Shown here one piece after another: positions 42,090 to 49,900 of a stretch of 64,000 nt of DNA. The notes below the pieces were generated by a model. The model was not told the DNA's origin. It saw only the letters and a program-made list of their open reading frames with translations, and made no database searches. Origin of the DNA: Vibrio cortegadensis (GTDB lineage: Bacteria > Pseudomonadota > Gammaproteobacteria > Enterobacterales > Vibrionaceae); the NCBI RefSeq assembly GCF_024347395.1, contig NZ_AP025472.1:1302001-1366000 (forward strand). The letters are read 5' to 3'. The stretch's first letter is position 1; each line of letters opens with the position of its first letter. The translations under genes and the position numbers were made by a program.

Positions 42090-42937
42090 AGTACGAGTTC
42101 ATCGAAAGTTATGTGGGTGAGTATGCCGTTGTTCTTATGTGTTGTGCATTAGGTGTGTCCCCGAGTGGTTACTACAAATGGTTAGGTCGCTCGCTTAGCG
42201 AGCGAGCAAAGCGTCGAAGCCGCTTTGAACAGCTAGTTATGTGTACCTTTGCCGAGTATCGGGCTAGGTATGGTTCAGTTCGCTTAGCTGAAGAGTTAAA
42301 CAAAGCAGGCTATGCCTGCAGTGTGAACTATATTGCTGATATTATGGCGAAAAAGGGTATTAAGGCTCGCAATGGAAAAGGGTTTAAATACAGTAAAGAT
42401 GTCGCGGCGATGACGAATGTCGCCGATAATTTATTGCGTAGAGACTTTGAAGCCGAGAGTCCCAATCAGAAGTGGGTCACCGACATCACCTATATCTGGG
42501 TAAAGAGCCGTTGGCTCTACCTCGCGACAGTGTTAGACCTTCACTCGAGACGCATTGTGGGCTGGTCATTAGATACCAACATGACAGAGCTGCTCATCAC
42601 CAACGCTTTGAAAATGGCGTTTAAGTCACGCAAGCCGCCGAAAGGCGTCTTAGTCCACTCAGACCGCGGTGTACAATACAGAGCTTATAAGTATCAGGAC
42701 TTCATGCGAAAGCATGGAGGAGTACCAAGCATGAGCCGTCAGGGTAACTGTTGGGACAATGCGGTAATGGAGTCGTTCTTCAGTCGACTGAAAGTCGAAT
42801 TGATTTACGCAGAAGATTATCAAACAATCGAAGAAGCCCGAATGGGGATCTTCGAATATATCGAAGTGTTCTACAATCGAAAGAGAAGACACTCAGCGTT
42901 GGGGCATGTCAGTCCCGTTGAGTACGAAAGTATGTAG
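42086..42937 (+). CDS. IS3-family transposase OrfB (copy 4)
   Basis: 283 residues, identical to copy 3, complete DDE triad. Confidence 0.92.
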   Translation: MKYEFIESYVGEYAVVLMCCALGVSPSGYYKWLGRSLSERAKRRSRFEQLVMCTFAEYRARYGSVRLAEELNKAGYACSVNYIADIMAKKGIKARNGKGFKYSKDVAAMTNVADNLLRRDFEAESPNQKWVTDITYIWVKSRWLYLATVLDLHSRRIVGWSLDTNMTELLITNALKMAFKSRKPPKGVLVHSDRGVQYRAYKYQDFMRKHGGVPSMSRQGNCWDNAVMESFFSRLKVELIYAEDYQTIEEARMGIFEYIEVFYNRKRRHSALGHVSPVEYESM

Positions 42938-42970
42938 TTATGTACTGTCTACTTTTTGTGGGGTACACCA

Positions 42971-43415
42971 ATTGCATAAGATTCATAGGGTTAAATTATC
43001 TGTTTATCTTTGTTCTGCGTTCGAGCTGCACACCTGTTCGTTTCGTGAAAGTTGCCATCAAAATGACCATCGCACGTAGAAAGTGTGTCGGTTAATTAGC
43101 TGCAACGTCACGCAAGTCTCCTCGTTAGTAAGTTTCGCTGGCTCAAGTTCATTTTTCGCGGCTTCTTTATCGTGGGAACTTCATTGAAAGTTGTGGCTTC
43201 AGCGCACTTTGTTGTCAGGTTTCTCGCTCGAATTCTTTGTCATTCTGGCTAACTGAACTATTCAAATTTTGCCTAATTTCGTTTCTTAGCCAAGTGCGTT
43301 TTGTTGTCTATGATTGAGTTTCGAACTGTCCATTTTACTTCTGAGTTCAGAACCAGTAGATTTGTAACCAATTCAGCATTTTGGCGCCAAACTTGGCTCT
43401 GTCGTGCGGGCAATA
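42971..43415 (+). other. ORF-less repeated cassette, copy 8
   Basis: Body of the cassette split by IS3 copy 4. Ends match the family; its attC is family C. Confidence 0.78.
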
Positions 43416-43537
43416 TAACAAAGCATTTAAGAGGGATTCTCAACGCTTGGCATTTTTGCATCTACTTCAAATTTAGTGTTTACGGTACAATGCTTTAGGT
43501 TGGGTGGAGGCGTTGTTCACCCCTTAATGCGGCGTTA
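43416..43537 (+). repeat. attC site 55 (family C)
   Basis: attC of ORF-less copy 8. Confidence 0.93.
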
Positions 43538-43680
43538 GGAGTGGTCTGGAGGCATCTTCTCAAGTTGAATTTGATTAAAGCTGCTAGAGAGAAAAGACTT
43601 CATTTCATATGAAGACACAATTGTTATTTCAAGTATCTGTTTTGTTGGTAAGATAAGTTGTTACTAAGGAAGGGACTGCT

Positions 43681-44160
43681 ATGAAAATAAAGACAATTAT
43701 ATTACTTTTTATTACTCACTTGTCTGTGGGGGCATTCGGTGTTGGTTTAGGCATTTATATGCTGCCAATTCTTATTGCACCAACATCTCCAACTGAGTCT
43801 GAAGTCACTCAATTATCTTCCCAAGCACAGTTTTCCGCGACGTTCAAAAAAGACCTCAAGGATAGTGATTCCTTTCATTGGGGTGAAGGTCAGGTAGCAG
43901 TTGGTCCAGAGTACATCACATTAACTGGAAGCCTTGCTCCCGGTCCTGATTACAAGCTTTACCTGTCAACCGAGTTTGTCGAAACTGAATCTGATTTTAA
44001 TCGATTAAAAGACAACATGGTTCGCATTGGTAATGTTAAGACTTTCGAAAACTTCGTGGTCAAAATACCGAAAGGAATCGATGTATCTAAATATAATACG
44101 GTCATTGTATGGTGTGAGACATTTGGTGAGTTTATCACATCAGCTAAATACCAAAAATGA
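43681..44160 (+). CDS. DM13-domain protein
   Basis: A 159-residue protein with an N-terminal hydrophobic segment (about 4-30, signal anchor or uncleaved signal) and a DM13 domain (about 50-158): FHWGEGQVAVGP, LTGSLAPGPDYKLYLS, VRIGNVKTFENFVVKIP and the final VIVWCETFGEFITSAKY with the conserved Cys. DM13 proteins are extracytoplasmic and proposed to be redox-active. The 143-bp leader contains TTCATATGAA (within a CTTCAT...ATGAAG hairpin) and may carry a promoter. AAGGAAGGG lies before the ATG. Confidence 0.87.
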   Translation: MKIKTIILLFITHLSVGAFGVGLGIYMLPILIAPTSPTESEVTQLSSQAQFSATFKKDLKDSDSFHWGEGQVAVGPEYITLTGSLAPGPDYKLYLSTEFVETESDFNRLKDNMVRIGNVKTFENFVVKIPKGIDVSKYNTVIVWCETFGEFITSAKYQK

Positions 44161-44168
44161 GCCACTCC

Positions 44169-44290
44169 TAACAAACAATTTAAGAGTGACTTCCAACGCG
44201 TGGCAGTTTCACTTCGATTTGAAATTTATGTTTACGGTGCAATGGTTTAGCTTGGGTGTTACAGCGTTGTCGCACCTTAATTGGGCGTTA
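44169..44290 (+). repeat. attC site 56 (family A)
   Basis: Family A site; CACTCCTAAC pairs with GTTAGGAGTG. Its final TTA is also the ccdB stop codon read on the minus strand. Confidence 0.94.
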
Positions 44291-44605
44291 TATGCCGGTG
44301 ATTAGAAAGTCGATAGCAGCTATGATTTCATTTCTGAAAGTGCTCAATTCATTGACTGGCTCACGTAAAATGGTAGCTGGAACGCTAGCCATTTGATGAG
44401 TTAGGATCACGAAGTCACCTTCATCAATGTGAATTACAGGGCATAGGTGGCTCGGAGCTTTCTTTTCTAATAACTCGATAGGTGTTAATGGGATAACTAA
44501 GCGAGTATTTAACGTATCAAGCAACTCACTCTGAACATCAACAAAGTATGGGTACGCTGTAGCAGTGCTTTTATCGTTGTTTTGGTATAGTGAAAATTGT
44601 GACAT
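44288..44605 (-). CDS. ccdB: CcdB-type toxin
   Basis: A 105-residue gyrase poison. MSQFSLYQNNDKSTATAYPYFVDVQSELLD, the RLVIPL strand, LCPVIHI and the C-terminal EIIAAIDFLITGI are hallmarks; the terminal GI pair is needed for gyrase poisoning in this family. It starts within a TAATG overlap with ccdA and takes its stop codon from the attC end. Confidence 0.94.
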   Translation of the reverse strand: MSQFSLYQNNDKSTATAYPYFVDVQSELLDTLNTRLVIPLTPIELLEKKAPSHLCPVIHIDEGDFVILTHQMASVPATILREPVNELSTFRNEIIAAIDFLITGI

Positions 44606-44850
44606 TAGAATACTCGGTAAGAATCGGAAAATAATCCGTGATTTTCAGTAAGTTCATTGCAAGCGTGAAGAGCATCTGAATTTTGTTCTAGCCATTCAGC
44701 TTTAAGGAGCTGGCTTACTTCTTTTTCGAGTGCTTTCTCCATTGTCGCTGAAAGATTTATGTTTAGTCGCTTGGCTTCAGCAAGTAATTCACTATTTAAG
44801 CTCAAATTTGCAGCTTTCTTTGGTGTTTGTGTACTATATGCGTTTCTCAT
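44605..44850 (-). CDS. ccdA: CcdA-type antitoxin
   Basis: An 81-residue antitoxin with a ribbon-helix-helix N-terminus (KKAANLSLNSELLAEAKRLNIN) and the CcdB-binding tail (WLEQNSDALHACNELTENHGLF). ATG 44850 with GGACTCCACC upstream; a TATACT box near 44886 on the minus strand is the likely -10. The longer frame would run through the promoter. Confidence 0.92.
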   Translation of the reverse strand: MRNAYSTQTPKKAANLSLNSELLAEAKRLNINLSATMEKALEKEVSQLLKAEWLEQNSDALHACNELTENHGLFSDSYRVF

Positions 44851-44907
44851 GGTGGAGTCCTGTGCGTGTTGTTTGTGCGCATAAAGTATAGGTGTTAAAT
44901 AAGCATA

Positions 44908-45029
44908 TAACAAACAATTTAAGAGTGACTCCCAACGCGTGGCAATTTCACTTCGGTTTGAATTTGGTGTTTACGGTGCAATGGTTAAGCTTGGGTGTCA
45001 TAGCGTTGTCGCACCTTAATTGGGCGTTA
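44908..45029 (+). repeat. attC site 57 (family A)
   Basis: Family A site with ACGCGTGGC; GCATATAAC pairs with GTTATATGC. Confidence 0.94.
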
Positions 45030-45393
45030 GGTGTGGTCTGGTGAAATGGTCTTTCCCCAAGAGTTTTTCCTGATTTTGATGTTGTTAATTGGCTCAATGA
45101 ATCGTGGTTTTAAATCTGAAATTACGAATGTTAAAAGGCGTATTTTTACAGTTTTGAGTGCAAGTTCAGTTTCTATTCGCTGTGAGTCAATCGTCAAAAT
45201 AACGTTCAGTGGATGAATTTCGCGGACATGCTACAGCGTGGCATTTTTGCTTTGAAATCGTTCTAATTTGAATTTATCGGTTTCTCATTCATAGGCAGCA
45301 GTAAAAGAGAAAAGGGCGTCTCTTCTCATTCAGAGCGTAAAGCTATTCTAAGCGTCTATTTTGTTGGTAAAATCAGGCGTAAAATTAATCACC
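45030..45393 (+). other. Cassette without a convincing gene
   Basis: 364 bp. A 61-codon frame (45031-45216) begins in the attC end and lacks a ribosome site. The first bases GTGTGGTCTGG resemble the DM13 cassette leader. Around 45233-45275 there is GCGTGGCATTTTTGCTTTG followed by TCTAATTTGAATTT, an attC-like arm, so this may be two cassettes fused by deletion. Confidence 0.6.
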
Positions 45394-45511
45394 TAACAAA
45401 CAATTCAACCTGACTTGCAACGCGTGGCATTTTTACTTCTAATCAGGTTTAGTGATTATGGCGCAATGCAGACCACCGTATTGCGTTGCTGCGCAAGTTA
45501 ATTGGGCGTTA
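45394..45511 (+). repeat. attC site 58 (family D)
   Basis: 118 bp, starting TAACAAACAATTCAACC; CACCTAAC pairs with GTTAGGTG. Confidence 0.91.
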
Positions 45512-45687
45512 GGCTTTTACGTAATCTAAAGTTTCATATTAATAATTAATAAGTTAGCAGGTGTCACATTTGGTGTGTCTATCCTATGCGAGTATTCTGT
45601 CTTTATATTCTATCGTAGCAGTAGTACCTTCATTTAAAAATTGGCGCAAGGTCGTACGGTCGTACGGTGAAATAAAGGATTATGTAT

Positions 45688-46137
45688 ATGGATACATCAA
45701 ACAGTTTGGTTAATTCAAGTTATAACATTGAAGGCGCAAAAAGGCTCTACTCACCAACTCAGGTGGCATGTGGTACTTTAGGTGGTCCTGTTGGTCTTGT
45801 GTATTTTATATATGCCAATTTTGTCGCTCTGAAAAATGAAAATGGTCGAAAAAATACTTTAAAATATGGCGCATTATTCATTCTTGCACTGGTCATTTTA
45901 ATGCCATTCTTACCAGAAAATGTACCTAGTTCAGCGTTTACGGCTGTCTATATCGTAATTGCACGGTATGTTGTTAAGACTTACCAAATGGAAAAAAATG
46001 ACATTAATGCTTCGAGTGAATTTGAGTTTCATTCAAATTGGCGAGTATTTGGTATTTCATTACTTTGTTTGCTTGCTAGTGTGGTTGTTTTACTAGGGCC
46101 TATTCTTCTGATGATTATGACTGGGGTTATTGAATAA
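45688..46137 (+). CDS. Hypothetical multi-helix membrane protein (149 aa)
   Basis: ATG 45688 has AAGGA 8 bases upstream; ATG 45682 is too close. Hydrophobic segments at about 24-45, 60-77, 82-97 and 118-146 suggest four membrane helices. The leader (45512-45687) holds the direct repeat CGTACGGTCGTACGGT. No known family. Confidence 0.62.
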   Translation: MDTSNSLVNSSYNIEGAKRLYSPTQVACGTLGGPVGLVYFIYANFVALKNENGRKNTLKYGALFILALVILMPFLPENVPSSAFTAVYIVIARYVVKTYQMEKNDINASSEFEFHSNWRVFGISLLCLLASVVVLLGPILLMIMTGVIE

Positions 46138-46153
46138 CGGTAGGATCAAAGCC

Positions 46154-46275
46154 TAACAAACAATTTAAGAGTGACTCCTAACGCTTGTCGATTTTACTCC
46201 GGTTTGAAATTTGTGTTTACGGCGTAATGGGTTAGCTCGGTTTTTATAGCGTTGTCGCACCTTAATTGGGCGTTA
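46154..46275 (+). repeat. attC site 59 (family A)
   Basis: Family A site; its final TTA is also the stop codon of the minus-strand yoeB. Confidence 0.94.
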
Positions 46276-46533
46276 TGTGCCGTAATGGTATCTAACTTGA
46301 GCAATGAGGATCGTGTCCTCTTGATACTTGTACACAATCCGGTGTTCATCGTTTATACGTCGAGACCAATACCCAGAAAGTCCATGCTTTAGAGGTTCAG
46401 GCTTCCCAATCCCTTCATAGGGCGAGCGCTGGATATCTTTGATCAAAGTATTTATGCGCTTTAGAATTTTTTTATCTGTGGTTTGCCAGTACAGATAATC
46501 ATTCCAAGCTTTGGTTGCAAAAGTTAGTTTCAT
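46273..46533 (-). CDS. yoeB: YoeB/Txe-type toxin (minus strand)
   Basis: An 86-residue YoeB relative of the toxin at 38723 (about half identical): FATKAWNDYLYWQTTDKKILKRIN, GIGKPEPLKHGLSGYWSRRIN and RYHYGT carry the catalytic residues. Overlaps the antitoxin by 4 bp. It uses the attC end as its stop. Confidence 0.94.
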   Translation of the reverse strand: MKLTFATKAWNDYLYWQTTDKKILKRINTLIKDIQRSPYEGIGKPEPLKHGLSGYWSRRINDEHRIVYKYQEDTILIAQVRYHYGT

Positions 46534-46781
46534 TCAATTAGTTCTCGTACTTCGCCTTTGCCTGATTCTAATTCTGATATTGAATCAAGTAAATTTCTAG
46601 CATTAGCAGGAGAGCGGAGTAAGTAAGTTGTTTCTTCCATCGCTTTGTAGTCTTCGAGCGAAATCATTACAACAGGCTCTTCACTTTTGCGTGTAATAAT
46701 AACAGGTGCGTGGTCGTTACAAACTTTATGCATAGTACTTGCTAAATTTGCACGAGCGGCAGTGTAACTAATAGCGTCCAT
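46530..46781 (-). CDS. yefM: YefM-type antitoxin (minus strand)
   Basis: An 83-residue Phd/YefM protein (MDAISYTAARANLASTMHKV, then VMISLEDYKAMEETTYLLRSP). Different enough from the yefM at 38476 that the two pairs may not cross-neutralise. Upstream, TGTAC and GTACA arms (about 46803-46821) are a likely operator. Confidence 0.92.
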   Translation of the reverse strand: MDAISYTAARANLASTMHKVCNDHAPVIITRKSEEPVVMISLEDYKAMEETTYLLRSPANARNLLDSISELESGKGEVRELIE

Positions 46782-46802
46782 TTGGTTGCTCCAAAGTGTT
46801 CG

Positions 46803-46821
46803 TGTACGTAATTAAGTACAG
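46803..46821 (-). promoter_or_regulatory. Likely yefM-yoeB operator (minus strand)
   Basis: TGTAC and GTACA arms separated by 8 bases lie about 20-40 bases before yefM, as expected for autoregulation by YefM. Confidence 0.5.
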
Positions 46822-46838
46822 TGTAGCCTAGAGGCACA

Positions 46839-46960
46839 TAACAAGCAATTTAAGAGTGACTCTCAACGCGTGGCGATTTCACTCCGATTTGAATTTTGTG
46901 TTTACGGCGTAATGGTTTAGCTTGGGTGTTACAGCGTTGTCGCACCTTAATTGGGCGTTA
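46839..46960 (+). repeat. attC site 60 (family A variant)
   Basis: Starts TAACAAGCAATTTAAG; GGCACATAAC pairs with GTTATGTGCC. Confidence 0.93.
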
Positions 46961-46979
46961 GAACTTACAGGAAAATTTG

Positions 46980-47372
46980 ATGATAGTGCATGAATGCGTA
47001 TCTTTTTTGTTGATAGAACACGATAGTGTATTACTCGAAAAACGCAGCGAAACGAGAGAAACAGATGCGGGCGTAATTAATATCCCCGGTGGCCATATTG
47101 AAAGTGGTGAAAGCCAAGTCCAAACCTTGTTCCGTGAAGTTAACGAAGAATTGAATGTGAGCCCTAAATCTTACAAATACCTTTGTTCACTTTATCATCC
47201 AACTAGCGAGTTACAATTAATCCATTACTATGTTGTTGATAATTGGACAGGCGAAATTTCAGCACAAGAGGCTGAGAGTGTGGATTGGTACCCGTTGTCG
47301 TCAGTTCCTGTTGGCATTGAAGCTGATAGTTTGGCTCTTGCCGAGTATTCTAGAGTTGGGCGCTACCTTTAA
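46980..47372 (+). CDS. Nudix hydrolase (copy 3)
   Basis: Third copy, with SPKSY as in copy 2 and Val in PLSSVPVG. Followed here by catB copy 2. Confidence 0.9.
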   Translation: MIVHECVSFLLIEHDSVLLEKRSETRETDAGVINIPGGHIESGESQVQTLFREVNEELNVSPKSYKYLCSLYHPTSELQLIHYYVVDNWTGEISAQEAESVDWYPLSSVPVGIEADSLALAEYSRVGRYL

Positions 47373-47381
47373 GTATCGTTC

Positions 47382-47503
47382 TAACAAACAATTTAAGAGT
47401 GACTCCTAACGCTTGCCAATTTCACTCCGATTTAAAATCTGTGTTTACGGTGCAATGGTTTAGCTTGGGTTTTATAGCGTTATCGCACCTTAATTGGGCG
47501 TTA
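47382..47503 (+). repeat. attC site 61 (family A)
   Basis: Nearly the same as attC 47, showing that Nudix copies 2 and 3 and their attC moved as one unit. Confidence 0.94.
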
Positions 47504-47525
47504 TAAGCTTCCAAGAGGAATCAAG

Positions 47526-48158
47526 TTGAACAACTATTTTGAAAGCCCTTTTGTGGGTAAATCATTGAAAGAACAAGTTACGAACCCAAACATCATTGTG
47601 GGTGAACACAGTTACTATTCTGGTTATTATCATAATCATAGTTTCGATGATTGTGCTCGTTACTTGCTACCGGATAGAACTGATATTGATAAGTTAATTA
47701 TCGGAAGTTACTGCTCAATTGGTTCAGGTGCGGTGTTTATGATGGCAGGGAATCAAGGGCATCAGAATAACTGGGTCAGTACATTTCCATTTTTCTATCA
47801 AGACAATGAAAATTTCGCGGATGCTAAAGATGGTTTTGAGCGTTCGGGTGACACGATCATTGGTAATGATGTATGGATTGGCACTGAAGCCATGATTATG
47901 AGTGGTGTATCTGTCGGCGATGGTGCAATTATCGCAAGTCGTGCAGTCGTTACCAAAGATGTCGTTCCTTATTCAATAGTCGGTTCAAACCCAGCCAAAC
48001 ATATACGTTACAGGTTCACAGAGGCTGAGATATCTCAGTTGTTAGAAATGAAGTGGTGGGAATGGAGCGACGAACAAGTTAAGGGAGCTATGAGCTTAAT
48101 GTGTTCTTCAAATATCGATGGTCTTTATGATTATTGGAAAACGTTAGTACGCTTATAA
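47526..48158 (+). CDS. catB: CatB-type chloramphenicol acetyltransferase (copy 2)
   Basis: 210 residues, nearly identical to the gene at 25102 (VVPYS for VAPYS; EISQLLE for EISKLLE). TTG start and the same GAGGAATCAAG ribosome site. This cassette has an uninterrupted start, GTTATAAGCTTCC, and so shows what IS3 copy 2 landed in. Confidence 0.92.
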   Translation: MNNYFESPFVGKSLKEQVTNPNIIVGEHSYYSGYYHNHSFDDCARYLLPDRTDIDKLIIGSYCSIGSGAVFMMAGNQGHQNNWVSTFPFFYQDNENFADAKDGFERSGDTIIGNDVWIGTEAMIMSGVSVGDGAIIASRAVVTKDVVPYSIVGSNPAKHIRYRFTEAEISQLLEMKWWEWSDEQVKGAMSLMCSSNIDGLYDYWKTLVRL

Positions 48159-48277
48159 CAAACAATTTAAGAGTGACTCTCAACGCGTGGCGAGTTTACT
48201 CCGATTTAAATTTTGTGTTTACGGCGCAATGGTTTAGCTTGGGTGTTATAGCGTTGTCGCACCTTAATTGGGCGTTA
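48156..48277 (+). repeat. attC site 62 (family A)
   Basis: Family A site with ACGCGTGGCGAG; GCTTATAAC pairs with GTTATAAGC and gives catB its stop. Confidence 0.94.
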
Positions 48278-48712
48278 TATTACATAAGATTCAAAGGGTT
48301 AAATTGTCCGTTCTGCGTCCGAGCTACACACCTGTCCGTTTCGTGAAAATTGCCATCAAAATGATCATCGGACGTAGAAAGTGTGTTGGTTAATTAGCAG
48401 CAACGTCACGCAAGTCTCCTCATTAGTAAGTTTTGCTGGCTCAAGTTCATTTTGTGCGGCTTCTTTTTCGTGGGGACTTCATTGAGAATTGTGGCTTCAG
48501 CGCACTTTGTTGTCAGGTTTCTTGCTCGAATTCTTTGTCATTCTAGCTAATCGAATTTCTCAAATTTGCCTAATTTCGTTTCTTAGCCAAGTGCGTTTTG
48601 TTGTCTATGATTGAGTTTCGAACTATCCGTTTTACTTCTGAGTTCAAAGCCAGTAGATTTGCAACCAATTCAGCACCTTGGCACTAAACTTGGCTCTGTC
48701 GTGCGGGCAATA
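48278..48712 (+). other. ORF-less repeated cassette, copy 9
   Basis: About 10 bp shorter than the others (TATCTTTGTT missing before CTGCGTCCGAG), start changed to ATTACATAAG, and the first minus-strand micro-frame cut short. The most decayed copy, next to the array end. Confidence 0.78.
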
Positions 48713-48737
48713 TAACAAGAGACTATGGCGTCAATAG

Positions 48738-49694
48738 TTAATTTTTGACGCTATTTTTATCCCACATCACACCGTCTCTCAGCATTGAATTTAAAATCAC
48801 AACCATCTTCCTCATACAAGCAACTATCGCTACTTTTTTTGGTTTTCCTGCTGCAAGTAATCGTTCATAAATTGCCTTGAAAACTGGGTTACACTGAATA
48901 GTTGACATCATCGCCATATACATAACGGTCCTAACTTGAGCTCGCCCTCCTTGTATCATCCGTTTGCCTTTGAAGCGGCCGCTCTCTCTTGTTATTGGTG
49001 CGACACCAATGAGCGAAGATGCTTGTTTATTGGAGATAAACCCTAATTCGGGCACATTGCTAATTAAGGAGGCCGCAAGGACCTTACCCACGCCAGGCAT
49101 GCTTTGGAGAATCGCATTCTTGGCTTGATACTCAGGACAGCTATCAATCAGTTTCGCTATCTTTGCTTCAACTTTTTCTATCTGATTCTTCAGAGCGGTA
49201 AGGATAGGAGTAATGGTTGATGAGATATTCTTTGGTAATATTTGTAGCCGATTTCTTTCCATGGTTTGCATGGTGAGTAGCTGGTTGCGCCTTGCGACTA
49301 AGTCACTCATAAGGCGAATGTTTTCGCTTTTCAGTTTGGTGAGTTCGGGTTGCATACGTTCAGCATAATGTGCAATAAGAGCAGCATCTAATCGGTCGTT
49401 TTTAGCTCGTTGTCCAGTGGCACCTGCGAACTTTTTAATACGCAACGGATTAGCAATCACATAAGGTAATTTGGCTTTATCGCATTCGAGTATGAAGGGC
49501 ATTTCTAATCGGCCAGTCGCTTCGATGACGATGCGCTGAGGTTTGTGTTTCTTAATGGTTTTGATGGCATCACGGATGCCTTTTTCGGTGTTTGGGACAG
49601 TGAAGTAAATGTCGAGAGGGCGGATGTAAATATCTAATTGTGACTTGCCAGTATCAACGCCGACATTAATGTTTTGAAGTGTATTTGTATTCAT
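48738..49694 (-). CDS. IS110-family transposase (copy 3)
   Basis: 318 residues, identical to the protein at 34340, with all four DEDD acids and Ser238. Identity between copies points to recent transposition. Confidence 0.93.
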   Translation of the reverse strand: MNTNTLQNINVGVDTGKSQLDIYIRPLDIYFTVPNTEKGIRDAIKTIKKHKPQRIVIEATGRLEMPFILECDKAKLPYVIANPLRIKKFAGATGQRAKNDRLDAALIAHYAERMQPELTKLKSENIRLMSDLVARRNQLLTMQTMERNRLQILPKNISSTITPILTALKNQIEKVEAKIAKLIDSCPEYQAKNAILQSMPGVGKVLAASLISNVPELGFISNKQASSLIGVAPITRESGRFKGKRMIQGGRAQVRTVMYMAMMSTIQCNPVFKAIYERLLAAGKPKKVAIVACMRKMVVILNSMLRDGVMWDKNSVKN

Positions 49695-49900
49695 AATAAG
49701 CTAACTCTTGCTTGCAAATGCGGGCTCGAGACCCAGAAGACTATTCGAGTGTGGTGCTTGGAGTTCTATCTGGCGTTCGAACTTGTTATCGGTCTCTCAA
49801 TAGAGGAGCCATCATTTAATCGAACTACCAAATAGAAGAACTTTAGTTGCAGCTAAAGTCTGGGTCTCACCTTACCCGATTGGAGTGCCTATTATCCATA
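49695..49900 (-). ncRNA. Candidate IS110 bridge RNA region, copy 3
   Basis: Same 206-bp non-coding end as in copies 1 and 2, with the hairpin and the two attC-matching segments. Confidence 0.45.

Larger units (their letters stand above)
41714..42970 (+). mobile_element. IS3-family insertion sequence, copy 4 (1,257 bp)
   Basis: Intact, with ATT direct repeats (41711-41713 and 42971-42973). It sits inside the first bases of an ORF-less cassette, whose normal start ATTGCATAAG resumes right after it. Confidence 0.93.
48719..49900 (-). mobile_element. IS110-family insertion sequence, copy 3 (1,182 bp)
   Basis: Intact, with a transposase protein identical to copy 2. It inserted into a TAACAAGCATTTAAG-type core, which shows that one base difference right of the junction is tolerated. 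Confidence 0.93.

Noticed and set aside
45031..45216. A 61-codon frame in the gene-less cassette
   Set aside because: It starts within the attC end, has no ribosome site and has an odd composition.
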